Of a stretch of DNA of 64,000 nt, positions 49,501 through 60,791 are shown in pieces; the stretch's first letter is position 1, and the number at the start of each line of letters is the position of its first letter. Position numbers and translations under genes: made by a program. The stretch is from Cydia pomonella. Its lineage: Eukaryota > Arthropoda > Insecta > Lepidoptera > Tortricidae. The notes below the pieces were generated by a model, which was given only the letters and a program-made list of their open reading frames with translations, was not told the DNA's origin and ran no database searches. The stretch spans positions 1,364,001 through 1,428,000 of the forward strand of contig NC_084703.1 in assembly GCF_033807575.1 (NCBI RefSeq). Reading direction: 5' to 3'.

Positions 49501-52500
49501 GGGATTCCGTTAGTTTGCTGCGCTGCGGCACAAGCATATTCAATACAAAATGCTTGTGCTGCACACTGGTGGAATCATGCCTAAACACTGTAATCCGCAA
49601 CGGTCAAAGACATATCTTCGGTAGCGCTAAAATCAGTAGGTAAGCACACACACATAGAATTATGCTATTGATTTTAAAACGAAATACGGAATTCATATCT
49701 ATGATATACTTATTTGTCACCTAGCGAAATTATCGCATTTAATATATTAGGCGTCCCATATGAAAAATACCAAACTAAATGTATGACTCGCTCAATCTCG
49801 TATGATACCTATAATGATATACCTATTTCTCACAATTTGTGGGAATGCGTCGTTAGATGGCATTATGTGGTTATGTGGTGGTACGTCTCCTACGTTTGAG
49901 AAGTTATACTGTAGTATTATAATTCATATTAACCTGGTGGGCAAAGTTATAATATTAATATCGTCAGAATAAATTCATCAAAAATATTATTCATCGACAC
50001 AACGCCTCGAGTCTCATTGTATTTATGACGGCGGTCCAGAAAGTCAATCAATGATGATCGTTTTAATAAGTACGGGCAATGTTAAAAGGACATTATAATA
50101 AATAAGTAATGCCATCTATATGAATAGAACATAACTACAATTTTATTATTTCTCTCAGTTGTTGGTGAAATTTGCGACGCCTATCTTATAGATCTAGCGA
50201 ATGTATAATGCGAGTATACGATTTAATGTCTATAGTAGGTAAGTAGCTATTTAAATTCCTTCAGTTTAAATACAGAAAAAAAAGTCCCAATTATTAGACG
50301 GGCTGATCGTCACCAACAGAAGCGTAAGAAACAAAAAGATAAGGAAATCGTAAAAGGTGTTTTAAAAGTTCATTTTAAGATATAGTAAATTACTTGAAAT
50401 CTTATGCCTTTCGTCTGCACAGTATATACAGAGTATATATGTCTTTAGATTATGAAGACGAGTCAGGAAGGAAATGAGTGAATTGTCAGATCATTGAGGC
50501 GTTCTTGCATCCCGCTAGTCTCACGATGAAATCTCACATGATACTTTCTGAAAATGCTAGTAGTAGCTTCAATTTTCTAAAGCTGACATTGTACTTTTTT
50601 ATTCATATCGTATGAAGACGAGGCAGGAAGGAAATGAGTGAGTTGTCAGATCATTGAGGCGTTCTTGCATCCCGCTAGTCTCACGATGAAATCTCACATG
50701 ATACTTTCTGAAAATGCTAGTAGTAGCTTCAATTTTCTAAAGCTGACATTGTACTTTTTTATTCATATTGTATGAAGACGAGGCAGGAAGGAAATGAGTG
50801 AGTTGTCAGATCATTGAGGCGTTCTTGCATCCCGCTAGTCTCACAATGAAATCTCACATGATACTTTCTGAAAATGCTAGTAGTAGGTTCAATTTTCTAA
50901 AGCTGACATTGTACTTTTTTATTCATATCGTATGAAGACGAGTCAGGAAGGAAATGAGTGAATTGTCAGATCATTGAGGCGTTCTTGCATCCCGCTAGTC
51001 TCACAATGAAACCTCACATGATACTTTTGGAAAATGCTAGTAGTAGGTTCAATTTTCTAAAGCTGACATTGTACTTTTTTATTCATATCGTATGAAGACG
51101 AGGCAGGAAGGAAATTAGTGAATTGTCAGATCATTGAGGCGTTCTTGCATCCCGCTAGTCTCACAATGAAATCTCACATGATACTTTCGGAAAATGCTAG
51201 TAGTAGGTTCAATTTTCTAAAGCTGACATTGTAATTTTTTATTCATATTGTATTCGTTTTTAGTTAGGAATTTTATCTTACATTGATTGTAATATTGTAT
51301 TTCTTGACATTATATAACAAATTTTGCTGGGTCACCCAGTAATATACAGTATAGGAAACGTGCATGAACTGTAGGAGGCAGCACAGGAGCCGTCAGATTT
51401 TTGGCGCGAGGCGTAAATGTGATGTTTATTGTTCCGATGTAGCCCACAAGATGGCAGAACCTACTATGCACAAGAAAACACGTGACGTGTACATGTACAT
51501 GTTTATGGTTCCGATTCCGACCACAATATGACAGACCCTCCAACGCGCACGGTCCCTATGGAACAGAACGAAAGGCAAAGAAAGAGACCCATTAATGTTT
51601 GAGTCATACTGAGTAACTTTTGCTATGGAATAAACCCTGAAATCGCAATGTTCTTTTTTTATATGTTCCCCTCCTAACTTACAACTTTTCGCTCTTACAG
51701 TATACAAAAGCAATACTTCATTCTATAATTCAATTACAAGAATGTGTCGCCAATATAATGACCTACTAGCCGGTGATCATTGCCGGTGATTTTGACCCCC
51801 ACATTGCTAGGTTTAAGAAATGCTTGGCCGACATCCTTCTCTCCTCTCACTGACAGATGACATCAGCTTTGACTTGGGTTTGTCTCATTTGCGATGTTAA
51901 ATCTTAATAATGTAAAGTAAACTCTGTTATAGTGTAATGTTTAGATAGTTATTTTATTTGTTGATATGGTGTTCAATCATTTGTAACATTTGCGCTTACT
52001 TGTAAAGCATGCTGTGTGCATGCTGTCTGTGTTGTTTTGGATCTCGTGCTAGATTCCAAGCCACGATATGCAATTTCCCATTTACCCAATAAAGTTAAAT
52101 AAAATAACTAGTCCAAACAAATTTACGGAGTCCTCAAATGTGTTCCAAGCATTTCCCTCTATTCCTAATCACTAGATATACTCGTACCTTACTGCCCGGT
52201 CTGTTTATGATTATGAGATAGTGTTATTTTTAATTATTATATTTTTCATTACGGCGATCTTTTTGTGAATTAATGCTATTTAGATACATTGTAACATTTG
52301 TAAAATACCATGCAATTTTCAACAAAAATAAAATTGATCTAATCTAATCTGATTATAGGTATTTTATGTTCAACTTAGTGTGGGTACAAAACACTTTGCC
52401 ACGTTGCACTCACCACGCCGTAACCGATAAAATATCTAAACACCGAATCGGTATTCTAGCCTTGTTGGTTGGTAGTGACGCTGCCTATGCCTATTTTTAT

Positions 52501-55500
52501 GCTATTGCTTTCGCTTTGGTCGTACACAGAATTAGATTTACTACCAAAAGTTACGAATATTGATGAAACTCATGCTCACATTTTTGGTACAAACCTACAT
52601 CTACAGAAACAAGTATTAAGTAATTATACCAGTAACTTAATTTTTGTTTTTCTGTGTGTGTAACTATAACGTAAGTGTGTACATATTTTTTCCAACACTG
52701 ACAAATATCTACTAGAATAACATACATTTATTTACTATATTTAACTAGCGACATTTCCCGGCTTCGCACGGGTTACACAAACAAATTATACACCTAAACC
52801 TTCCTCATGAATCACTCTATTGATTGGTGAAAACTGCATGAAAATCCGTGCAATAGTTTTCGAATTTATCGCGAACATACATACACACAGACAGACGCGG
52901 CAGGGGACTAATTATGTTTTTTCTATCACTTATTTACCACTGTAGAGATTGAATCACAAAGCTCTACATAAATAGTTTTTTTTTTATATTATGTATATAT
53001 ACTAATTCTATATTAAAAATACTGGTGGAGTGAAAGTCAATACCATGATCATCGCTGGCCTTTCACATGAATAATATGATCGTTTAAGCAATTCATAATA
53101 AAACAATATAATAAATATTTCTTGCTCCGGGTTTCGGAATTCAGGTCATGTTCTCGCTTCTTTTACAGGTGGAGCCACTCATTTCAAACTGTGATTCAAC
53201 CTCTACAACATACAGTTCGAAATCAACTCACGCCGACTCCGTTGAAACTCACCTCCGCACCAATATGACGATGGTAGTGATGATCGCTACGAGGAAGACG
53301 ATCGCGCCGAACGCGCCGAGCGCGACCACGGCGCCGAGGTTGAGGCGCGCGCCGACAGTCTCCCGCCGTTCGCCGTCCACTGATTGGGGCACGTTGACAC
53401 GAGGGGTTTGCTCGGCGCGGATGTTGTTACCGCTGCCGAGAATCTGAGGAGACGTTACAGGTGTTTCATAAAAATAAATTCAATGACATGATTAAGATTC
53501 AAAATTAAAAGATTTACTTATTTATATTTTTTTTAATACCTTTTTAAGATAATATTCTGCAAAAAAAAATCATATGTCAACGAAATTGTTTTTTTTTACG
53601 GGGTAGGCCTTTGTGTGGAAGGTTGGCTGACTTGAAACACCCCATGGAAAAATAGTATTTTATACAATCGGGATATAATGAAGAGCTTTCAGTCAACCGA
53701 CGAAGCTTTCAGCCAACTGAGTGTACGAGATTGAAAAGCTTGATTATATGATTATTGTAAACAATACTAAAATTACCTAACGTAATACTTACTGTATATA
53801 GGAAAACAAACATACAGCTAAAATACGCGAGCAGCCATAATACCTTTATACACGCCCGGCGGGCTGGTTAACGACACCTTCTCGTAACTCATGAGGGCCT
53901 GGTACTTACTCCTTACTAAATTCAATTTTTGAACAGTTTTTTTTTCTCGATTTTGGCCACAGTAGCCTGTAGAGACTAACATAAAATGAAAAGCGGTCTT
54001 CGTAATCTATGGATATTGCTTTTTTAAGGGTTCCACATACGCGTTCTAACCTATGAAGCAATAGTTGTTACTATAGAACTTAAAATACATAATGATTTGA
54101 GCTATCGTTTTGTTTCGTCCTATCTACCGCGGCGACACGTGATTGGTCAAATTCATTATAGTTGACTACAACGTTTGCTTATGAATATTATAGTTGAGTC
54201 AGGAACCCATAGTGAAAACTATATTTCAGTTTGGTATACGAAGTCTTAATTCAACCATTACAGTAGACGAACAGAAAAATAAAAATTTGGCGACAAAAAC
54301 ATTTTTTTTTTCTTTTTCCTAATCAGAACACAATACCGAGGGCCTACCGCGATCACCGAAGTGCGCAAATTGCGGGCGTCTTTCTCTGTCACTCTAATAA
54401 CGCCTTAATTGTGAACGGATCCCCAATATTTTTGTTACAGTCGAGGTCATAAATATGTAGGTATACATTTTACACCTTATTGCAATAGATTAAGGTGAAA
54501 AAATTTATACATATTTATGAACTCGACTGTACACCTTGTGTACTTACTTGGTTCTCCCTAGGATGACTGGCCACAATAATATGTGGCACATGGCTGGTTG
54601 GCGACTCCTGCGCGTCCGTGACCCTCGTTTCATATCTCGTGGTCGGCCGTTCCGTGGTCTTTGGGCGGGGACGGCGTGTCTCCGGCGTGACGAACGGAGT
54701 CGGCGCGGGGCGCGGCGTGGAGCGCGGCCGCGTCGGCGGCGCGCGCGACGTGACGCGGGTGGTGGGGGCGGCGGTGGTGGGGGGAGGGAGCGTTGTGGTG
54801 GTCGTTGTTGAGCGCTCCTCGGCTGTGGGATGAATAATAACACAAATATTACGGACGTATTGTTTTGAGGATAAATGTTGGTTTTTAGGGTGCAAGATTT
54901 AAATGCCCATCGAGAACACTTTAGAGAATACTCAAGCGTCGCCATTTTGGTAATGGGCAAGCTGTGTATGTGTGCATATAGGTAAATGTGTGTGAACAGA
55001 CCTTGGTGTTACGTATGTATGTACATAGTTGTGTAAAACCGTAAACTGTGACGTCACACTTTTTTCAAAGAGCGCGGTGCGCGATAGCATCCATCTAAAG
55101 ATATTTTGTTAATTTAACATATTTAAAGCCTTTTTAGCGTAAAAGTTGAATTTTAGGACATACGTTTGGTTAATATAGAACGTATTACAACCGTTTCAAA
55201 AAATTTGAAACAACCTTATTATTTAGTACTCACTTTTTGTGGAAGAGCGGTTGTCTCTTAATACAGGTATCTTGAACACTTAAAAAGAGGCACCAGCATG
55301 GATATTGAAATGTTTATTTTAAGTTACAGAATTTTTTTTTTTACTTACGTTGACATTTAGGCGGCTGCTGGTCCCAAACGCCGCTCGCTAGACAGCTCGC
55401 GCGCCGGGCGCCGACGAGGCGGTGCCCGCGGACACACGCGTACTCCGCGACGGCGCCGAACACGGACGCGTTGTGGGACAGCGTCACGCGCCCGTTGGGG

Positions 55501-58500
55501 ACCTGCGCCGGGGGCTCGCAGTGGACAACTGTAAATGAAGAACAGGGCTATAACCTCGAAAATAGAATTTCGTCAACTGCGTTCATTCCACCTCTCTTCT
55601 ATATCGCCAGACGAGCCCTGATCTGCCCCCCATCTCGTAGCCCTCGGTACAGATGTAGTGCATAATTATTTTCCATCGTATTTGCACGGCAACGTACGAA
55701 CGTGTCTTGCTATTTCAGTCAGTCTCGGCACAAAAAGTACGGAGGTTGATTGAAGTAGCATACGAAAGTTTTCGAGAAAATACGATGGAAAACAATTATG
55801 CACTATATCTGTGCAATCGTACTGCACGTGCAACAGGTACGACACGGAGCGTATAGAGCGTGTACGAGCCGTGCGCGATTTCAGCTGGGTAGCCGCATTC
55901 GATTCCTGAGGGCCTACCGCGAACCACGTTCGACTTGTTGCCTTCCTGTCACACTTACATACGAATTTACAAGTGCGACAGAGAGGCAAGACATCAAACG
56001 TGGTTTGCTGTAGGCTCTCTGGACGTGACCTGCCTACACAACTAATAACGTACCGTCGCACCGCGGCGGGGGCCCATTCCATCTCTCGTCGATATCGCAG
56101 ACGAGTCGTGACCTGCCCACCATCTCGTGGCCCTCGGTGCACTCGTACTGCACGTGGGACAGGTACGACACGGAGTCGTTCAAAAGCGTGTACGTGCCGT
56201 GCGCGATCTCAGCTGGGTAGCCGCATTCGATTCCTGGAACGTAAAATGGCATTGCTAAACCTTCGGAACCATAGGTAGGTCCGTTAGGTAGCTCTGTCTA
56301 GAGATGTAACGAATAGCGGTTTGGCCAAATATCGATATTATGAAAGATGCTAGTGCAGCACTCTGGCGGCAAAACATTGGAGTAATACTCCGAATTGAAA
56401 TGGCATTAACGTTTAATGTTTTAAACAGTTCCATATGAGCCTATCGAAAAAAGCAGTAAATTTAACTGTACATAAACGTCTAAGTTTTACTGTTTAGAGT
56501 AGCTAAAATGTAGTGACTGTTCGTTTATTTTTATCGTTTTTTCCATAGAGGAACAATTTGACGGAGGCCGCGCCACTGACGACCAGCTGTGACACTGCAA
56601 TGGCGGACGGTTTCAATGTGTGCGTGTCACGAATGTATATCTAGGCGGATTGAGTACATATTCTCTAGTCTAGTACGAACACCATTCTAGCTCGTTGATA
56701 AGGTTCAATTTAGTATGGCAAAAAAGTAAGAGCGCCCGCCACTTTAGGTACAATATCATGGATTAATATCGTATTTTACGAAAGATAACGTTATAATTGA
56801 TTAACTTATCTATGAAAATTTATCCTGTCTATTTTGTTTTGTTTCGTTCGGTATAATTTTTGCAACATTCGACCACGCATGCAGTCTTCGTCTGTCATAA
56901 CTGTCAATGTGTGTGTGTCACGCGTAAATACTAGGAAATTGGTGGCTGATGGAATCCTAGTTGCGTTTTAGCGAAACTACGTCCTTATTATTCTAGATCC
57001 ATGGTTTTTTTCAATACTTAGAATTGTTACAAACAGTTAAGATTATTGTTTTTTAAACTTTTGTTGATATTGTACCTATAAATAAAGCAGTTAATCTTAA
57101 TGAAAATCACTTGTATGCGCATAGATCATTTTTTTTTCAATATAAAACCAACAGATACTACCTACTACTATACTACCTGTGTAAAAACTTCTACTCGCTC
57201 TAATTTTACTTGTATTACAATTCTAGATATATATTACTTTAATGTTCATCTCAATTCTCATGTTAATTCAGAATCTCATTAAACTAAGCGCATAAACCTT
57301 CAAACCTTCAAGAAAAGAGCGTACTCCCATCTTAAAGGCCGGCAACGCACTTACAACCCCTCTGGTGTTGCAGGTGTCCATGGGCGGCGATAATCGCTTA
57401 CCATCAAGTGATCCGTCTGCTCGTTTGCCTCCTCTACCATAAAAAAAAAAATAACTTCGGTACCTAACTTTTAAGTAGATAGGTATTATTACTATATGTT
57501 CTCTTCGGTTTCACTCACGTTTGCATACGGGCGGGAACTCTGTATAGAACCCGGTGTCCAGACATGTCCGGACCGTGGGCCCGACCAGCAGGTGCCCCGG
57601 GTCGCAGGAGTACTGCACCGCAGCGCCCACCTCGAAGGACTCGGTGCTCATGGTCGAGTTGGGGGGCTGCTCTGGACGTCCGCAGGCCTTCGGCTCTGGG
57701 GAAGAGGTTATTGACAGATAAATAATAAATATTATAGGACATTATTACACAAATTGATTAAGTCCCACAGTAAGCTCAATAAAGCTTGTGTTGTAGGTAC
57801 CCAGACAACGATATATATAATTATAAATACTTAAATACATGGAAAACACCCATGACTCAGGAACAAATATCCGTGGTCATTACACAAATAAATGCCCTTA
57901 CCAGGATTTTAACTCGGGACTATCGGCTTCATAGGCAGGGTCACTACCCACTAGGCCAGACCGGTCGGATAAGTTTGGACCCTTGTTTAATATTAGGTAT
58001 TGAGAAGTCTAGGGAAACCGAGTCCAGTAAATGACATTCAAGTACTAGAATATGACAGTAAATATTATGTTGAGACTGCCTCCTTATGTGTGTTCTACCG
58101 CCTGTACAGTGGGTTAATTATGCTCTGAAGAATTGTTTGACATGATGCCAACGGCCGCTTTCTATCACCGCACCGCCCGCCGTCGGCAGGGTGTTCATCC
58201 TCACACCCTAGAACCTAAATGGTCGCGTACTGTGCGGTTTAAGAGGAACTTCCTCCCGTGGACGCTTCGACTGGTATGCGCGGTTTTCCCGAGGGTCTAC
58301 AGTATGGAGTTCTTCAAAAAAGGAGTGTACAGGTATTTAAAGGGTCTACATAGGTTTTTAATGACAAGTTTAAGAGGTCATTATAATTGGCAAATTGAAA
58401 ATATAACTATTACGATGACACCCTCACACTTTGCTGTGCCCCCATCGGCCATGTACCTACTGTACGCCGTATGTTTTTTAACATAATATTTATTTAGTCA

Positions 58501-59519
58501 TACACTAGTACTTTAATTTTTTCTGTGGTTATATATAGAGTAAAAACATAAACAATTAATAATCATTCTTAAAAATGACAATTAAATTAAAAAACAAAAA
58601 TCGCAAAATCGCAAACGCAGCATTAATAATAGAATATTCGCTAGCAAATAGAATAACGCCATAAAGTAAAATATTACTCTCTACTATATAGAAAAGGTCC
58701 TGTGTTTATTGTGCTTACAAAAGATTATTACTAATAAATTGTCGTAAAAACTATTTTAGTTTTATCTGTAAATGCATGAAAATTCACTTTTAGTTTGGCA
58801 CTTTGTCAGCCAATTAGTAAATAAGTATATTTTTAAAGGCGACGGTGGACGACCCGCGCAAAATAGCTTTTTCATACAAACGTAGACCTCATTTCCCTCT
58901 CTGGATATTAATATTGAAACTATTTTGACTCAATTCATTGTATATCAACCACTGCTATGCTCCTACGTTAGATTTTTTTCGAATGTTTAATTATTATAAG
59001 AGATAGCATTTAAAAAATTGTATGAAATTTGTTTTTCGCTCCTCATTTATACAATAATCAAAAAATCGAAAAAAAGGGGCATAGCTATGGTTAATATGCA
59101 TTAAATTATGTAAAAAAAATCCATCTCAGAATCCAGAGAAACAGAAATGGGGACAACGTTCGTATGGCGAAGCGGCCGTCCCCTTTCCTCTCAAGCCTTT
59201 AAACATTACACCCAAAATCGTAGTATTTTAAAGTGCGCTCATATGTTTGTTTACACGAACTGATTTCATAAATACAATATCTTTAGCCTGAAGTAAAATA
59301 AACTTACGGTGCTGGCAGATAAAGTTCAACTTGGCGTGGCAGTCGGTGTCGGCCCACAGCCAGCCCTTGCTCCCGTCGAACCGCGCGCACCCCTCGCCCC
59401 CCGCCGGCATGCTGTTCCAGAAAGAGACGGACACATCGTTCCCGTTCACCCATTTCCAGTTGTTCGGGTCCTGCGGGTCTCGGACGGCACCCATCCAGTA
59501 TTGGCTGCTGCTGTCGCTC
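46267..59519 (-). CDS. Selectin-like C-type lectin / Sushi type I membrane protein, 5'-partial
   Basis: Seven GT-AG exons on the minus strand join in phase to 514 residues and a TAA stop: C-type lectin domain (second half), three CCP/Sushi modules, Thr/Pro-rich stalk, one transmembrane helix and a 110-residue cytoplasmic tail. The layout fits insect selectin-like lectins, of which Drosophila Furrowed (cell adhesion, planar polarity) and CG9095 are known; I cannot tell which is the orthologue. Furrowed has more CCP modules. The protein should sit in the plasma membrane with the lectin outward. The signal peptide and first half of the lectin domain are upstream of 59519 and were not found up to 64000. 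A minus-strand AATAAA at about 45829-45834 could serve polyadenylation. Confidence 0.88.
47720..49170. other. Intron stretch without recognised features
   Basis: AT-rich intronic DNA of the lectin gene. No open frame, repeat shared elsewhere in the window or RNA gene was recognised. The same applies to 46600-47720, 49350-50450 and 58500-59300. Confidence 0.5.
49175..49350. promoter_or_regulatory. Isolated CpG-rich island inside the 6.6-kb lectin intron
   Basis: About 170 bp of very GC- and CpG-rich sequence (CGGCGCCGGCGCCGCTG, CGCGCGCCGCCGC) stands out from AT-rich surroundings and ends with a CCAAT box (AACCAATGGC). A 43-codon plus-strand frame starts at about 49219, with no recognisable protein. 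It might be an internal promoter, a first exon of an unseen transcript or an old exon; evidence is compositional only. Confidence 0.4.
50451..51250. repeat. 160-bp minisatellite, five units
   Basis: The unit start TATGAAGACGAG recurs at 50451, 50611, 50771, 50931 and 51091, a constant 160-bp period with few substitutions, so it is recent. It contains GGCGTTCTTGCATCCCGCTA. No frame or splice signal of note. It lies in the intron before the tail exon. Confidence 0.95.
51340..51560 (-). repeat. Dispersed repeat, inverse copy of 38860-39085
   Basis: Shares TGATGTTTATTGTTCCGATG, CCACAAGATGGCAGAACCTA and TGGCGCGAGGC. The minus-strand frame (MEGLSYCGRNRNHKHVHVHV) parallels the plus-strand one at 38877. 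Confidence 0.72.
51770..52110 (+). repeat. LINE 3' end
   Basis: A short frame DPHIARFKKCLADILLSSH and stop, followed by a T/A-rich tail ending CCAATAAAGTTAAATAAAAT. This resembles the end of a Jockey-type LINE. A second tail with (TCTAA)n is at 52240-52350. Confidence 0.5.
52745..52912 (+). repeat. 'CCCGGCTTCGCACGGGT' interspersed repeat
   Basis: Contains CCCGGCTTCGCACGGGT, AAAATCCGTGCAATAGTTTT and ACACACAGACAGACGCGGC, a very widespread arthropod non-coding repeat. Confidence 0.72.
53253..53443 (-). CDS. Lectin gene exon: transmembrane segment
   Basis: Acceptor CCTCAG above 53443; donor GTGAGT below 53253. It encodes ILGSGNNIRAEQTPRVNVPQ, a juxtamembrane linker, and a hydrophobic helix (LNLGAVVALGAFGAIVFLVA, then IITTIVILV) followed by RR. 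This is a single type I anchor. Confidence 0.92.
53855..54015 (-). repeat. Repeat with exon-like segment, copy 3 (inverted)
   Basis: Minus-strand text matches 14690-14850, including CTCATGAGTTACGAGAAGGT. Only the middle of the family is present. Confidence 0.72.
54430..54532. repeat. Short hairpin ('CGAGGTCATAAATATG')
   Basis: ACAGTCGAGGTCATAAATATG at 54439 and CATATTTATGAACTCGACTGT at the right end are inverted. MITE-like, close to the donor of the stalk exon. Confidence 0.7.
54548..54822 (-). CDS. Lectin gene exon: Thr/Pro-rich stalk
   Basis: Acceptor CCCACAG above 54822; donor GTAAGT below 54548. It encodes about 91 residues: EERSTTTTTTLPPPTTAAPT, then Arg/Pro/Thr-rich sequence. A mucin-like, probably O-glycosylated spacer between the CCP modules and the membrane. 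Open frames on the plus strand here are shadows of its GC-rich codons. Confidence 0.9.
55349..55528 (-). CDS. Lectin gene exon: third CCP/Sushi module
   Basis: Acceptor TTTACAG above 55528; donor GTAAGT below 55349. One module per exon: VHCEPPAQVPNGRVTLSHNA, SVFGAVAEYACVRGHRLVGA and a tail with CLASGVWDQQPPKCQ. Four Cys, the conserved W and a P..C end are present; NAS is a potential N-glycosylation site. Confidence 0.94.
55583..55908 (-). pseudogene. Broken duplicate of the second CCP exon, split by a MITE
   Basis: 55583-55650 and 55808-55908 together resemble the exon at 56054-56233, with substitutions and an internal frame break. A hairpin (55656-55805) separates the halves. It lies in tandem between CCP3 and CCP2 exons. 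Confidence 0.85.
55656..55805. mobile_element. 150-bp hairpin MITE with TA ends
   Basis: Inverted arms TAGTGCATAATTATTTTCCA and its complement, ending TA on both sides, as for Tc1/mariner-type MITEs. It is inserted in the CCP exon duplicate. Confidence 0.83.
55911..56024. mobile_element. Hairpin MITE ('GGGCCTACCGCGAACCACG')
   Basis: The left arm GGGCCTACCGCGAACCACGT is inverted as ACGTGGTTTGCTGTAGGCTC at the right end. A related piece is near 54338. Ends 30 bp from the CCP2 donor. Confidence 0.75.
56054..56233 (-). CDS. Lectin gene exon: second CCP/Sushi module
   Basis: Acceptor GTTCCAG above 56233; donor GTACGT below 56054. It encodes IECGYPAEIAHGTYTLLNDS, VSYLSHVQYECTEGHEMVGR and a tail with CDIDERWNGPPPRCD. 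Complete module; NDS is a potential N-glycosylation site. A decayed tandem copy is next to it. Confidence 0.95.
57330..57452 (+). repeat. SINE/LINE 3' end ('GGCCGGCAACGCACTTACAA')
   Basis: GGCCGGCAACGCACTTACAA, CCCCTCTGGTGTTGCAGG and CTCGTTTGCCTCCT followed by an A-run: a common lepidopteran retroposon tail, distantly like the 'CTCCTCTGGAGTTGCAGG' family. Confidence 0.77.
57519..57695 (-). CDS. Lectin gene exon: first CCP/Sushi module
   Basis: Acceptor CCCCAG above 57695; donor GTGAGT below 57519. It encodes PKACGRPEQPPNSTMSTESF, EVGAAVQYSCDPGHLLVGPT and a tail with CLDTGFYTEFPPVCK. Complete module, four Cys; NST is a potential N-glycosylation site. An alternative frame on this strand is a shadow. 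Confidence 0.93.
57720..57965 (-). repeat. tRNA-derived SINE, full-length
   Basis: Minus strand: A box TGGCCTAGTGGGTAG near 57950, decayed B box, body and tail to ATATTATAGGACATTATT (plus-strand order). It starts 25 bp upstream of the CCP1 acceptor, in the intron. Confidence 0.8.
58140..58360 (+). pseudogene. LINE C-terminal fragment
   Basis: The plus strand reads PTAAFYHRTARRRQGVHPHT, RTVRFKRNFLPWTLRL and VYSMEFFKKGVYRYLKG. FKRNFLPRT..LW...P..VFP..Y is the usual end of insect CR1/Jockey-group LINE ORF2. 5'-truncated, with no functional domain. Confidence 0.75.
59308..59519 (-). CDS. Lectin gene exon: C-type lectin domain, C-terminal half
   Basis: Acceptor ATTCCAG above 59519; donor GTAAGT below 59308. 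It encodes SDSSQYWMGAVRDPQDPNNW, KWVNGNDVSVSFWNSMPAGG and a part ending WADTDCHAKLNFICQH. WMG, W.W, the C...W.D..C....FIC pattern mark a C-type lectin domain. The EPN or QPD calcium/sugar motif is not present where expected (NGNDV), and WND is WAD, so classical sugar binding is doubtful. The split codon C|AG joins directly to CCP1. Confidence 0.93.
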
Positions 59520-60001
59520 CTGGAATATAGTTAGGATTATAGGTGCTGGGAGAATAAGGTAAGATTAACTCAAGTACCGCCAAGACAAAATATTAACCTT
59601 CATGCTTTCCTACAACGTCCACAATGACGATAGGCATGGCATTCGAAGGATTGTCACTAGAATATGGGCCCCGCGATAAAATCTAAGTTACGCTCAATGC
59701 AAAGAAAATGTGTAAGGTCAATACGGGTAAGTGTGGCATACGGATAATGGCGCTGGCCTAATATTGGGGCCTGTTTACACATTGATTAGTAAAAAAAAAA
59801 GATTAGTGTTTATTGCGAGCTCATACAGTTAGCACTAAATGTGACGGTCCGATTCGAACTTTCAGATGCATTAAATATTTGCTGAAGATTTTTTATTTAT
59901 TATATATTTAAAATTAGTTACACAGCATTACAGTATTACTACCAAATCAATGCGAACTACAAAACATAAAAATAAAAAATATATAAGAATTAACATTAAA
60001 C

Positions 60002-60095
60002 ATTGGATTTAGGCGACGTACCGGCGTGGCTCCTAGCGTCGTCTGACTCGGCGTAGGATTCGGCAAGTTGCCCCGGAACCGCCGAAACACTTCTT
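60002..60095. other. GC-rich block of unknown nature
   Basis: A short GC-rich stretch (CGACGTACCGGCGTGGCTCC) in AT-rich DNA. The minus strand reads VFRRFRGNLPNPTPSQTTLG and on, open but without lectin features. It might be a repeat fragment; I do not assign it as a missing lectin exon. Confidence 0.3.
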
Positions 60096-60443
60096 AAATT
60101 TATCATTACTCGTATACATGTGTAGTCCCTTGTTTCGCTTTTTGAATGTTGTATGTTTAAATCTTGTCAGCACTGTAATTACTAATATTATCGTCAGTGT
60201 ACCAATCCTATTTTACCTCAATCCGAGGACAATGCCACTCAAATATTATTAGTTCATAAATTTTAGTGGGAATTGTCTCAGGATGTAGATTGCACTTATA
60301 ATATAAAAATCAATATCCTCTTTTTTGTATCATCTGCCTATAGACATAGGTTTTTTTCCCCTAATAAAGAAAATAAAATAAAACACCACACTCTTGGTGG
60401 TGACGGTGTCCTGCAGTGGCAAGATATATAGATATGGATGATA

Positions 60444-60791
60444 TACCGGGTGTTTCCTGTAACACGAGCAAATAATTAAACCATATATTGTACTCCTAAA
60501 ATGATATAACTTTTGATCAACAACTTTTAAAATGATGAAATCTTTAGATTTCAACTTTTTCATACAAATTTAATATTATTTTCAATGTACGCTGACATCA
60601 GTGTTAGACGTTGCTTGTCACGCTTTAAACATAACAAAATTCGCAATACATTGCGTCTTAGAATTATCTTCGATGTGTAATAAAAATTAAAACATAAGTT
60701 ATTTTATAAAGTTGCTGAACAAATGTTGGTGAGTTTAAGGAGTACAGCCCACAGTTTAATGTATTGCTCCTGTTACAGGACACACCCGGTA
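60444..60791. mobile_element. TIR element, 'TACCGGGTGTTTCCTGTAAC'
   Basis: Ends TACCGGGTGTTTCCTGTAAC and its near-inverse GTTACAGGACACACCCGGTA at the right, 348 bp. A related end lies at 22030-22133 in a Jarid2 intron. TA at the edges. Confidence 0.82.

Noticed and set aside
54515..54960. Large plus- and minus-strand frames around the stalk exon (91, 138, 71 codons)
   Set aside because: Alternative frames of one GC-rich exon; only the Thr/Pro frame joins neighbouring exons in phase.
55666..56142. 158-codon minus-strand frame
   Set aside because: It runs through a hairpin MITE and the intron-side flank of the CCP2 exon in a frame other than the CCP frame; no domain.
60002..60095. Missing first half of the lectin domain
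   Set aside because: The open minus-strand frame lacks the Cys and Trp/Leu pattern of a C-type lectin N-terminal half, and no acceptor fits the needed phase convincingly.
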